Shown piece after piece: positions 25,623 through 33,467 of a stretch of DNA of 64,000 nucleotides. Made by a program: the position numbers and the translations under genes. The notes beneath the pieces were generated by a model, which worked only from the letters and a program-made list of their open reading frames with translations, did not search any database and was not told the DNA's origin. The DNA is from Paenibacillus nuruki (GTDB lineage Bacteria > Bacillota > Bacilli > Paenibacillales > Paenibacillaceae). The first letter of the stretch is position 1. Every line of letters starts with the position of its first letter. The stretch covers positions 1 through 64,000 of the forward strand of contig NZ_MDER01000029.1 of assembly GCF_001721045.1 (NCBI RefSeq), given 5' to 3'.

Positions 25623-26159
25623 ATGAAAAAAATTCACCCGGGACGATTTCTGAAATTAAACATGATTCGCCTGCTTCGCTTAAAAAAAGGAGCACATCAA
25701 GTAGCTATTGGTTTTTCAGTAGGACTATTTCCAAGCTGGTATCCCTTAATTGGTATCGGTCCCATACTGTCATTGGGATTGACTCGTTTATTCAAAGGAG
25801 CGATGCCAGCCGCTATTTTCGCCGCTTCACTGGATTCTTTTGTATGGCCTTTAACGTTTTTTCTGAATTATCATACAGGACATTTTTTAGTGACATTATG
25901 GCGCTCTGCGCGTCTTCCAGCAAGTATGCCTAATATTGATATTCCAGACTGGCCCGAAGATTATATGCAGCCGATCCATCAGTCTCATCATTGGCGGGAT
26001 GCAGGAGTTGATTTTATTACAGGAGCCGCTGTAAACAGCATTATCTTTGCGATTATTATTTATATTGTGATCAAATGGGTGATGGTAAAGTATCGTGTAC
26101 CGCTACTGCGTAGACTGCGAGGTAAAAAAGTTCAACCTTCTGCTTCACAAAAGGACTAA
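25623..26159 (+). CDS. DUF2062 membrane protein
   Basis: The protein has 178 residues. The DUF2062 core is KKGAHQVAIGFSVGLFPSWYPLIGIGPILSLGLTRLFKGAMPAAIFAA, with two to three membrane helices, and a C-terminal helix (NSIIFAIIIYIVIKWVMV) with a basic tail. The family is uncharacterised and widespread. The ATG at 25623 follows GGAGG. It lies 93 bases upstream of the exporter gene on the same strand. Confidence 0.85.
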   Translation: MKKIHPGRFLKLNMIRLLRLKKGAHQVAIGFSVGLFPSWYPLIGIGPILSLGLTRLFKGAMPAAIFAASLDSFVWPLTFFLNYHTGHFLVTLWRSARLPASMPNIDIPDWPEDYMQPIHQSHHWRDAGVDFITGAAVNSIIFAIIIYIVIKWVMVKYRVPLLRRLRGKKVQPSASQKD

Positions 26160-26252
26160 TCTGGGGTAATACTATATATTCCACTATTTTTACAACTATT
26201 ATACTCAAAGATTAATCTACTCGAACCCGTATTATCAGAAGGAGGAACACAT

Positions 26253-27338
26253 GTGAATTTTGGAGCCCGCATGCTCAAAACCGGAATCGCGGTTACGCTT
26301 GCTTTGTACATTAGCTCCTGGCTTGATCTGACGCCACCGGTGATTGCTGCGGTTGCTGCTATTTTTGCAATGCAACCATCTATTTACCGCTCTTTCCGTT
26401 ATTTTCTGGATCAGATTCAGACCAATACATTAGGAGCCATACTAGCACTACTTGGAGGAATGTTTTTCTCCAATGAGCCAATTGCGATTGGCTTGATGTG
26501 TGTTGTGGTGATTATGATTTGTTTGCGTCTCAAAATGGGAGATACGATTGGCCTAACATTAGTGACTGTTATTTCGGTAATGGAAGCTTCCGGTCAATGG
26601 CAATTTGCACTTAATCGCTTTTCACTCAGTATTATTGGTATCGTGTCTGCCTTTTTGATTAATATACTGGTTGCACCACCGAAGCCATTAGAACAGTTTA
26701 AAGGGCAGATTGAGAATACATTCGCTAAATTATCTTTGTTGTTACGAACAGCAGTGTCAGATGAAATTAAAGAGTCTGTTTTCCGTGAAGAAAAAAAAGC
26801 GCTAGAAAATTCAATTCAGTCTTTAAGTGATAAGTACAATTTGATGGAAGAGGAACTGAAGAAATTAAAACGAGCTTCTTTCAGTCGACATCGACACATT
26901 GTAGTCAATAAACAAATGCTAACAGCGCTTAGGAAAGGGGTAGATGTACTAACTGCTATAGAGCAACATTATTTTCAAGCAGAACGAACTCCACAGTTAG
27001 ATGATTACTTTGACAATCATCTGGAACAGTTAATTAAGTTCCATGAGCATATTTTGCTGAAGCTCGATAATAAGATTAAAAATGATGGACATGAGGCTGA
27101 AGAAGTTGAGCAAGCCAATGATCAATTTTTGGATACCATGATTGATCGCTATCAAGAAAACTTTAGTGGCGTGTTAAGGTTGTCTATTGTAGCAGCTGTG
27201 ATGTATGATTATGGCTATCAATTAGAACGCCTTAATCGCTTAGTAGATCATACCAGTTCTAAGCATGATACTATCGAAAAAGAAAATGAAGAGAAACAGG
27301 ACCGCAGAAATTTCCCGACTTGGCCTTGGAAATCATAA
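26253..27338 (+). CDS. Aromatic acid exporter family (ArAE_1/FUSC) membrane protein
   Basis: The protein has 361 residues. The N-terminal 150 residues hold five or six membrane helices with LTPPVIAAVAAIFAMQPSIYRSFRYFLDQIQTNTLGA, the ArAE_1 core. A long cytosolic helical domain follows (about 165-340, with LENSIQSLSDKYNLMEEELKKLK coiled coil). Half-size exporters of this type are linked to efflux of aromatic acids or to membrane stress. The start is GTG at 26253 after GGAGG. The MarR gene 44 bases downstream is probably in the same operon and its regulator. Confidence 0.88.
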   Translation: MNFGARMLKTGIAVTLALYISSWLDLTPPVIAAVAAIFAMQPSIYRSFRYFLDQIQTNTLGAILALLGGMFFSNEPIAIGLMCVVVIMICLRLKMGDTIGLTLVTVISVMEASGQWQFALNRFSLSIIGIVSAFLINILVAPPKPLEQFKGQIENTFAKLSLLLRTAVSDEIKESVFREEKKALENSIQSLSDKYNLMEEELKKLKRASFSRHRHIVVNKQMLTALRKGVDVLTAIEQHYFQAERTPQLDDYFDNHLEQLIKFHEHILLKLDNKIKNDGHEAEEVEQANDQFLDTMIDRYQENFSGVLRLSIVAAVMYDYGYQLERLNRLVDHTSSKHDTIEKENEEKQDRRNFPTWPWKS

Positions 27339-27382
27339 TCACCAAGTCGATACATCGAAGATGACTGTTTAAAAGGAGACTT

Positions 27383-27829
27383 ATGGGAATGACGAATATC
27401 CCCTACACATTAGAGAACTCAATCGGTTACAAACTTTCTATTGCTACACGTCTTGCACACAATCGCTTAAATCAATATTTCCGTGATGGTGGCTATCCGG
27501 TCACACATGAACAATGGATTTTGATTTCATTTTTATGGAGACGGGACGGGCAGACACAGAACCGTCTTGCACGCCTATCTCGTAAAGATCAGCCTAGCGT
27601 ATCGAGATTGATCGATAATATGATCAAACGCGGGATGGTGGTACGTGTACCTCATCCTGACGATCGTCGTACCAATCTAATTTATTTGACAGACTACTGC
27701 CGTAGTATTGTTGACGATCTAGGTGATAAAGCCAGTCAGACCATTGAAGATGTATTTAATGGTTTTACAGTCGAAGAACGTAATATCACCATCAAAATGC
27801 TTGACCGTATTATCGATAATTTGGATTAA
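27383..27829 (+). CDS. MarR-family regulator next to the ArAE exporter
   Basis: The protein has 148 residues with the MarR winged helix: YPVTHEQWILISFLWRRDGQTQNRLARLSRKDQPSVSRLIDNMIKRGMVVRVPHPDDRRTN at about 35-95. The DDRR wing motif is intact. MarR proteins usually repress an adjacent transporter and respond to phenolic compounds, which suits the upstream exporter. AAGGAG precedes the ATG. Confidence 0.9.
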   Translation: MGMTNIPYTLENSIGYKLSIATRLAHNRLNQYFRDGGYPVTHEQWILISFLWRRDGQTQNRLARLSRKDQPSVSRLIDNMIKRGMVVRVPHPDDRRTNLIYLTDYCRSIVDDLGDKASQTIEDVFNGFTVEERNITIKMLDRIIDNLD

Positions 27830-27909
27830 TTCCTGTATTTTGTATTAGTTTTCTCTATTTAGGTTAAATAAATAGTAGAGCGAAACTTAATACCAAGGAG
27901 GAATTAACA

Positions 27910-28242
27910 ATGATATCTGTAGCAGAAAGACAAAAATGTCTAGAAGCTTGTCTGGAATGTATGGAAGCTTGTAATCAATGTTATGCTGCTTGTCTGGAAG
28001 AAAAAGATTTGGATATGATGAGAGGCTGTTTACGACTGGATCGTGAATGTGCAGATATATGTGAATATGCTGCCAAAGCTATGACTTCTCAAAGTCCATA
28101 TATGCAACAAATTTGTGCATTATGCGCGCAAATCTGTGAAGATTGTGCTCAAGAGTGTGCCAAACATGATCATGACCATTGTCAACGTTGTGCAGAAGCC
28201 TGCCGTCATTGCGCTGAAGCTTGTCGGAGTATGGCTGCATGA
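27910..28242 (+). CDS. Four-helix-bundle copper-storage protein (Csp3/DUF326 type)
   Basis: The protein has 110 residues with 19 cysteines arranged mostly as CxxxC and CxxC steps along predicted helices (CLEACLECMEACNQCYAAC at the start). There is no signal peptide, so it belongs with the cytosolic Csp3-like copper-storage proteins, which hold many Cu(I) ions inside a helical bundle. An AAGGAGG site precedes the ATG. No copper regulator or pump is adjacent. Confidence 0.92.
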   Translation: MISVAERQKCLEACLECMEACNQCYAACLEEKDLDMMRGCLRLDRECADICEYAAKAMTSQSPYMQQICALCAQICEDCAQECAKHDHDHCQRCAEACRHCAEACRSMAA

Positions 28243-28272
28243 CAAACGATTGTCATACTAAATATCTACAAG

Positions 28273-28298
28273 AAGGAGAGAGTGATTCTCTCCTTTTT
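28273..28298 (+). terminator. Terminator after the copper-storage gene
   Basis: AAGGAGAGA pairs with TCTCTCCTT around a five-base loop, followed by TTT. Confidence 0.85.
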
Positions 28299-28449
28299 GC
28301 GTTGCTCTTTTACTCATAATTATTATAAGAATGAATAGATCAATGATGAAAAGTAGTAGATTTATTTGTAACGAGTGAAGATTAATTATACAATATAGAA
28401 TATGAGCTAGAAGATGAATCAGGAAATATACAGAAGTGCGACACGAAGT

Positions 28450-28494
28450 CGCCGGCAAAAAACGGGTTAAATCACACCTGCTTATTTGCCGGCG
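28450..28494 (+). promoter_or_regulatory. Leader hairpin upstream of the methionine aminopeptidase gene
   Basis: CGCCGGCAAA and TTTGCCGGCG form a perfect ten-pair stem with a 25-base loop, ending 34 bases before the map start codon. There is no T-run, so a simple terminator is unlikely. Its function is unknown. Confidence 0.5.
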
Positions 28495-28527
28495 TTTCCT
28501 GACGTTTACGACAAAGGAGAAAAAGAT

Positions 28528-29271
28528 ATGATTGCCAAAACAGAAAAAGATATCGAAGGATTAAAAAAAATAGGTCGAGTGGTCGCTATTATCCGTGATG
28601 AACTGAAAGATATGACAAAACCAGGGATGCGTACGATAGACCTTGATTTGCATGCAGCTAAGTTGTTAGAACAGCATGGCGCACTATCTGGACCTAAAGT
28701 GACATATGATTTCCCAGGCTTTACTTGTATTAGTGTCAATGAAGAAGTGGCTCACGGTATTCCAGGGGATCGTGTGATTCAGGAAGGCGATCTGGTGAAT
28801 GTCGATGTGTCTGCTTCATTAGATGGCTATTTTGCTGATACAGGCGTATCTTTCGTTGTGGGTAAAGGCGATCCGCTTCTGACTCAATTGTGTGAAGCTT
28901 CGATTTTGGCATTTGAAGCAGGGGCTCAAAAAATTCGTGCAGGTTCTAAGCGAAGCAATGCAGGTAAAGCAACATATAATACCGCCAAAAAATTAGGATT
29001 TAAAATTATTACCAACTTAACGGGACACGGGATTGGTCTATCGTTACATGATGATCCTGAATATATTTTGAGTTATTATGATCCAACAGATAATGGTCTA
29101 TGGAAAGAAGGCTCTGTGATTGCTTACGAACCATTCGTATCGACCAAAGCAGAAGAAGTAGCAGAAGGTAGCGATGGTTGGACACTCAAAACAGATGATG
29201 GTAGCTTTGTAGCTCAATATGAGCACACGATGATTATCACTAAAGGCGAACCTATTATCTTAACCAAATAA
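28528..29271 (+). CDS. map: Type I methionine aminopeptidase
   Basis: The protein has 247 residues and is a complete pita-bread fold peptidase. Metal ligands are recognisable in VNVDVSASLDGYFADTG (two Asp), LTGHGIG (His), IAYEPF (Glu) and QYEHTM (Glu); EEVAHGIPG holds the substrate-contacting His. It removes the initiator methionine from nascent proteins. It stands alone, not beside adk/infA as the housekeeping copy usually does, so it is probably a second copy like Bacillus YflG. The ATG at 28528 follows AAAGGAG. Confidence 0.92.
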   Translation: MIAKTEKDIEGLKKIGRVVAIIRDELKDMTKPGMRTIDLDLHAAKLLEQHGALSGPKVTYDFPGFTCISVNEEVAHGIPGDRVIQEGDLVNVDVSASLDGYFADTGVSFVVGKGDPLLTQLCEASILAFEAGAQKIRAGSKRSNAGKATYNTAKKLGFKIITNLTGHGIGLSLHDDPEYILSYYDPTDNGLWKEGSVIAYEPFVSTKAEEVAEGSDGWTLKTDDGSFVAQYEHTMIITKGEPIILTK

Positions 29272-29301
29272 ATCATTTTAAATCAAATAGAACCATCAAA
29301 A

Positions 29302-29339
29302 AAAGCCGCATTGCTGGACAACTCCAGACATGCGGCTTT
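29302..29339 (+). terminator. Terminator-like hairpin after map
   Basis: AAAGCCGCA pairs with TGCGGCTTT, with an inner CTGGA/TCCAG stem. The U tract is only three bases, so efficiency may be low. Confidence 0.65.
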
Positions 29340-29505
29340 GGTATTTGCAATTTGTAATAGATGAGCGTACAATAAAAATTGGTCTGCAAAAGAACATAAA
29401 TATACCAAAATTATCAATATAGAATTAACATAACATAATTAATATATATTGTCAAATGTATATTTGCATAGAACATTCAGAGATAGATAAAGGAGATGAT
29501 CCAAT

Positions 29506-31863
29506 ATGGCGATAGATGATCAAGATTGGAAAGACGAACAAGCACGGGTAGATGACGTAACCCGTCAGATTAATCGCAAAATGGCAGTGCTTGAACAAGA
29601 AGTAGGAGCAGCACGTGGCGATGTTGTCGGTATGCGTAAAGACTTCTGGGATGAAGTAACTGTTAACTTTAGTGAACCGGATGATGTAGGTGAAACTTCA
29701 ACCAGTTTACGTCAGCAATCACAGGTATTAACCGAGATTGAATTAGCTCACAAGCGCTCCAGTGTAACCTTAGACAAATTACGTCGTTTATCAGGATCAC
29801 CGTATTTTGGACGGATCGACTTCAAAGAAGTGGGTGAGCCTGCAACCGACCATATTTATCTAGGTATTGGTTCTTTTCTCGATGATGATGAAGAAACGTT
29901 TCTGATCTATGACTGGCGTGCTCCAGTATCGAGTCTTTATTATGATGGTGCTCCCGGGCCAGCTTCATACCGTACACCTGTAGGGAATATTGAAGGGAAT
30001 ATGGAATTAAAACGTCAATTTGTTATTCGTGATGCCAAGATTGATGTTTTATTTGATACAGGGGTTACGATCGGTGATGAATTGTTACAGCAAGTACTTA
30101 GTCATACCGCAGATAATCAGATGAAAAATATTGTAGCTACCATTCAAAAAGAACAAAATAGCGTGATTCGTAATGATCGTAGTCGTCTACTGGTTGTACA
30201 AGGAGCAGCAGGCAGTGGTAAAACATCAGCAGCGTTACAACGTGTAGCGTATCTGCTGTATCGTTACCGTGATAGCTTGCGCGCGGATCAGATGGTACTC
30301 TTTTCCCCGAACTCTATGTTTAACAGTTATGTATCTACTGTATTACCTGAACTTGGCGAAGAGAATATGTTACAGACAACATTTCAAGCGTATCTAGAAC
30401 GGCGGATCGGAAGAGAATTTGATCTGGAAGATGTTTTTTCACAAATGGAATATCTTTTAGCATGGAAAGATGATCTGGAGCATGATGCACGTGTACAAGG
30501 GATTCGCTATAAATCATCAGCAACTTATCTCAAAGCGATTCGGCGATATACAGAGCTGTTGTTAACTGAAGGGATGGCATTCCGTCCGATTCGTTTTCAA
30601 GGTAAAGATATCGTGACCCGCGAACAGATGTTAGATAAATTTTATGGATTCGATTCTGCTGTCAAATTAGGTAATCGTATCGAATTAATGCGGGATTGGC
30701 TACTTAAAGAAGTAAGTTTATTTGGACGCAAAGAACGTAAAGAAGCTTGGGTAGAAGAACAAGTGCAATTGATGAGTACCGATGATTATCATCGTGCCTA
30801 TACCATGATGCGTCGGAAGCAAAAAGGGAAAATGCCTTCTTTTGATGATTTCCAATTAGAAGCCGAATTGGCTGCTCGAATGGTCGTTAATGATTGGCTC
30901 AAACCACTACGTAAATGGGTGAAAAGGCTTCGCTTTGCAGATATCAAAGCAGTCTATCGTAAGATGTTCACAGACGAAGTATTATTTGCCAAAATCAACA
31001 ACGGTCAATTGCCTGAAGGTTGGGAAGACTTTGCCAAACAAACCGTTAGTCGTCTAGATCAAGGTGAATTGGGATACGAAGATGCTACACCATATCTGTA
31101 TCTAAAAGAGCAACTGCAAGGATTCCGTTCTAACCATGCGATTAAGCATGTAATTGTCGATGAAGTACAGGATTATTCACCATTCCAGTTGGAATTTATG
31201 AAGCGATTATTTCCACGTGCTCGCATGACAGCTTTAGGCGATCTTAATCAAGCGATTTATAGCCATAATTCTGTTTTTGATGAAGAAGATCCTTTGTTAG
31301 AATTGTATGGTAAAGAAAATAGTGAGATTATTCGTTTGACCCGCAGTTATCGTTCTACGTATGAAATTGTAGACTTTACACGTGGCATGATTAAAGGTGG
31401 AGAGCATATTATTCCATTTAATCGTCGTGGAGATAAGCCGCAAGTATCTCTCTATGATGATCGTGAATCGATGCATACCGATATTATTCGAGATATTCAC
31501 GGGCTACAACAGCAAGGTTATCAGTATACAGCGATTATTTGCAAAACGGAGAGTGAATGCGAAGAAGCCTATCATATGCTTAAAGAACAGATCACACTGC
31601 GTAAGATTACTAAAAACACACCTGCTTTTGAAAAAGGAACCGTTATTATTCCTGCTTATTTAGCTAAAGGTGTAGAATTTGATGCAGTTGTATTATATGA
31701 TGCTTCCAGTCAACAGTATCATCGTGAAGCCGAACGCAAATTATTTTACACGGCTTGTACACGGGCGATGCACGTATTGCATTTATATGCGATTGATGAA
31801 GTGACTCCATTTATTACCGATATGGATGCAGATCGCTATGTGCTCAATGATCATCGTGGTTAA
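29506..31863 (+). CDS. helD: HelD-type RNA polymerase recycling ATPase
   Basis: The protein has 785 residues. An N-terminal coiled coil (about 8-90) inserts into the RNA polymerase secondary channel in studied HelD proteins. A UvrD/Rep-like superfamily 1 ATPase follows: Walker A GAAGSGKT at 233-240, DEVQDYSPFQ (Walker B), LNQAIYS, and the C-terminal TACTRAMHVLHLY motif VI. HelD releases RNA polymerase from DNA and nucleic-acid complexes, and related proteins can protect against rifamycins. Length is normal, and an AAAGGAG site precedes the ATG. Confidence 0.93.
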   Translation: MAIDDQDWKDEQARVDDVTRQINRKMAVLEQEVGAARGDVVGMRKDFWDEVTVNFSEPDDVGETSTSLRQQSQVLTEIELAHKRSSVTLDKLRRLSGSPYFGRIDFKEVGEPATDHIYLGIGSFLDDDEETFLIYDWRAPVSSLYYDGAPGPASYRTPVGNIEGNMELKRQFVIRDAKIDVLFDTGVTIGDELLQQVLSHTADNQMKNIVATIQKEQNSVIRNDRSRLLVVQGAAGSGKTSAALQRVAYLLYRYRDSLRADQMVLFSPNSMFNSYVSTVLPELGEENMLQTTFQAYLERRIGREFDLEDVFSQMEYLLAWKDDLEHDARVQGIRYKSSATYLKAIRRYTELLLTEGMAFRPIRFQGKDIVTREQMLDKFYGFDSAVKLGNRIELMRDWLLKEVSLFGRKERKEAWVEEQVQLMSTDDYHRAYTMMRRKQKGKMPSFDDFQLEAELAARMVVNDWLKPLRKWVKRLRFADIKAVYRKMFTDEVLFAKINNGQLPEGWEDFAKQTVSRLDQGELGYEDATPYLYLKEQLQGFRSNHAIKHVIVDEVQDYSPFQLEFMKRLFPRARMTALGDLNQAIYSHNSVFDEEDPLLELYGKENSEIIRLTRSYRSTYEIVDFTRGMIKGGEHIIPFNRRGDKPQVSLYDDRESMHTDIIRDIHGLQQQGYQYTAIICKTESECEEAYHMLKEQITLRKITKNTPAFEKGTVIIPAYLAKGVEFDAVVLYDASSQQYHREAERKLFYTACTRAMHVLHLYAIDEVTPFITDMDADRYVLNDHRG

Positions 31864-31876
31864 TAGATAGTAAGTG

Positions 31877-31921
31877 AAAAAGGAGAACTTTTGTGTTATT
31901 TCGCAGAGGTTCTCCTTTTTT
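31877..31921. terminator. Terminator between helD and the AraC gene
   Basis: AAAAAGGAGAAC pairs with GTTCTCCTTTTT and has A and T tails, so it may serve both convergent genes. Confidence 0.85.
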
Positions 31922-31947
31922 ACATCTACTTATTTCATTAGCATTTG

Positions 31948-32928
31948 TCACTCAATAGAATTCTTTTGCAATTCAGTAATGAACGAATTGGAGACACCAT
32001 TGGTCTGTTTGCGATATTGTGAAGGAGTCGATCCTCGATGTTGCTTGAAGACAGAGATAAAATAACTCAAACTATCAAATCCAACTTCAAGCGAAATATC
32101 AACGATTTTGCGATCACTGCTTTCTAACAGTCGACAAGCTTGCTGAGTCCGATAGCGATTAATATAATCGATAGGGCTTTTTTGAGTTAAACTTTTGAAA
32201 AAGCGACAAAAATGTCCTTCGCTCATATTGATCTGTTCTGCTAATTCACGTAAACGTAATGGCTGTTGGTAGTTATCATGGATATGACCGAGTACTGTTT
32301 TGAGTCGTTGTACTTTATCGCTCGGCGCAGGAATAAGAGCCACTTGAGTATCCATGTGCTCAATCATTTGGGCGAAAATCAGATAAAGATACGCTTTGGT
32401 AGTCAGTTCGCATGTTACGGTCTGCTGTTTATTGATATCCACAATCTGATTTAGCAATGTCAACACTTCCTGTTCCCAGACTTCTTGCCCACGAATATGA
32501 ACAGGCAACACCATTTGCTTACGTAACAATGGATCTATAAATCGCGCTTGTATCATGTCATAGCCTGCACTATTTAACAAAGACATACTGAAAACTGTAG
32601 CTACAAAGCTACAAGATTCATGTTCCATCTGGTATGCAGTATGAATCTCACCACTATTCACAAACACCGCTTCACCCGCATGTACCTCATAAGGAATCGT
32701 TCCAATTTGAAACAAAGCACGACCTTTCGTCACCAAAATCAATTCTGGTTCTTCATGCCAGTGACACTCCAAAACAGTCTCTTCCTCAATATCATCCATC
32801 GGATACACACTCACCGGATACATCAGACTCCCATGAATCCGATTTTCTTTTAACTCTTCCCGCAATTGCTCCTGAATCACTGACTTCACCGCCTTTAATT
32901 CAAAGTACTTCAGATATTTTGGTTGCAC
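31948..32928 (-). CDS. AraC-family regulator with N-terminal cupin
   Basis: The protein has 326 residues. A cupin-like ligand domain (about 50-125, LECHWHEEPELILVTKGRALFQIGTIPYEVHAGEAVFVNSGEIH) precedes two AraC helix-turn-helix motifs (LRLRELAEQINMSEGHFCRFFKSLTQKSP and KIVDISLEVGFDSLSYFISVFKQHRGSTPSQYR). Such proteins sense sugars and activate adjacent glycosidase genes; the divergent yicI gene is the likely target. The GTG start at 32928 has a poor ribosome site, so the true start may lie a little inside. Confidence 0.88.
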   Translation of the reverse strand: MQPKYLKYFELKAVKSVIQEQLREELKENRIHGSLMYPVSVYPMDDIEEETVLECHWHEEPELILVTKGRALFQIGTIPYEVHAGEAVFVNSGEIHTAYQMEHESCSFVATVFSMSLLNSAGYDMIQARFIDPLLRKQMVLPVHIRGQEVWEQEVLTLLNQIVDINKQQTVTCELTTKAYLYLIFAQMIEHMDTQVALIPAPSDKVQRLKTVLGHIHDNYQQPLRLRELAEQINMSEGHFCRFFKSLTQKSPIDYINRYRTQQACRLLESSDRKIVDISLEVGFDSLSYFISVFKQHRGSTPSQYRKQTNGVSNSFITELQKNSIE

Positions 32929-33467
32929 AATATAGGTATTGGACGCTCCACAAATAGATTATTATTACGATCACTGTTGTCAGCTAACCCCATAGAACAA
33001 TTCCATTTGCTCTGCTGTGTAAAGTGTTAACCAGATAAAGGAATATCTCTAAAGGTCAACATCTCTTTTACTGATTTCATTTTTTGGTTCTTATCCATTC
33101 CCACTACCCACCACCTTATTGAAATTTCCTGCAATTTTGTGAGAGTGGATGATCTCCTACCACGAGCGGAGGGAAGGAGGCGGTGCTGAAAGAGCGAAGC
33201 GATCGCCTTTGAAGAAAAATGCGACTGCTTTAGCAGTCATTCAAAGCATTTTTCTTCACCAGCGACGACAAGCACCACCTCCTTCACGCAGCACTCCCAT
33301 CAAAGATCCCCCACCCTCACCAAATCAGCCCAATATCAATATCCTTACACATATGATCAAAATAAAAGAAGAAGAGCGCTTTCTTTATCAATATTATTAT
33401 AACTATAGCAAAACGATTTGCACAAATACATTTTTATAACCAAATCAATATTATTGGGGGAAATAAC
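32929..33467. other. Divergent intergenic region between araC-type regulator and yicI, with a large palindrome
   Basis: This 540-base region has no convincing gene. Its middle carries the nested inverted repeat at 33173-33285. The remaining flanks are AT-rich and should hold the two divergent promoters. Confidence 0.6.
33173..33285. repeat. Nested imperfect palindrome (MITE- or REP-like)
   Basis: Outer arms GAAGGAGGCGGTGCT (33173-33187) and AGCACCACCTCCTTC (33271-33285) match at 14 of 15. Inner arms GAAGAAAAATGC (33211-33222) and GCATTTTTCTTC (33246-33257) match perfectly, and the centre is GACTGCT/AGCAGTC (33223-33238). It is GC-richer than its surroundings. It may be a non-autonomous mobile palindrome or a structured leader of yicI. 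Confidence 0.75.

Noticed and set aside
25541-25933. Open frame of 130 codons overlapping the DUF2062 gene
   Set aside because: The other frame encodes the conserved DUF2062 protein with a GGAGG site; this frame shows no family features.
33149-33439. Open frame of 96 codons in the yicI upstream region
   Set aside because: It runs through the nested palindrome, has unnatural composition (Pro-rich then Tyr/Asn-rich) and no ribosome site.
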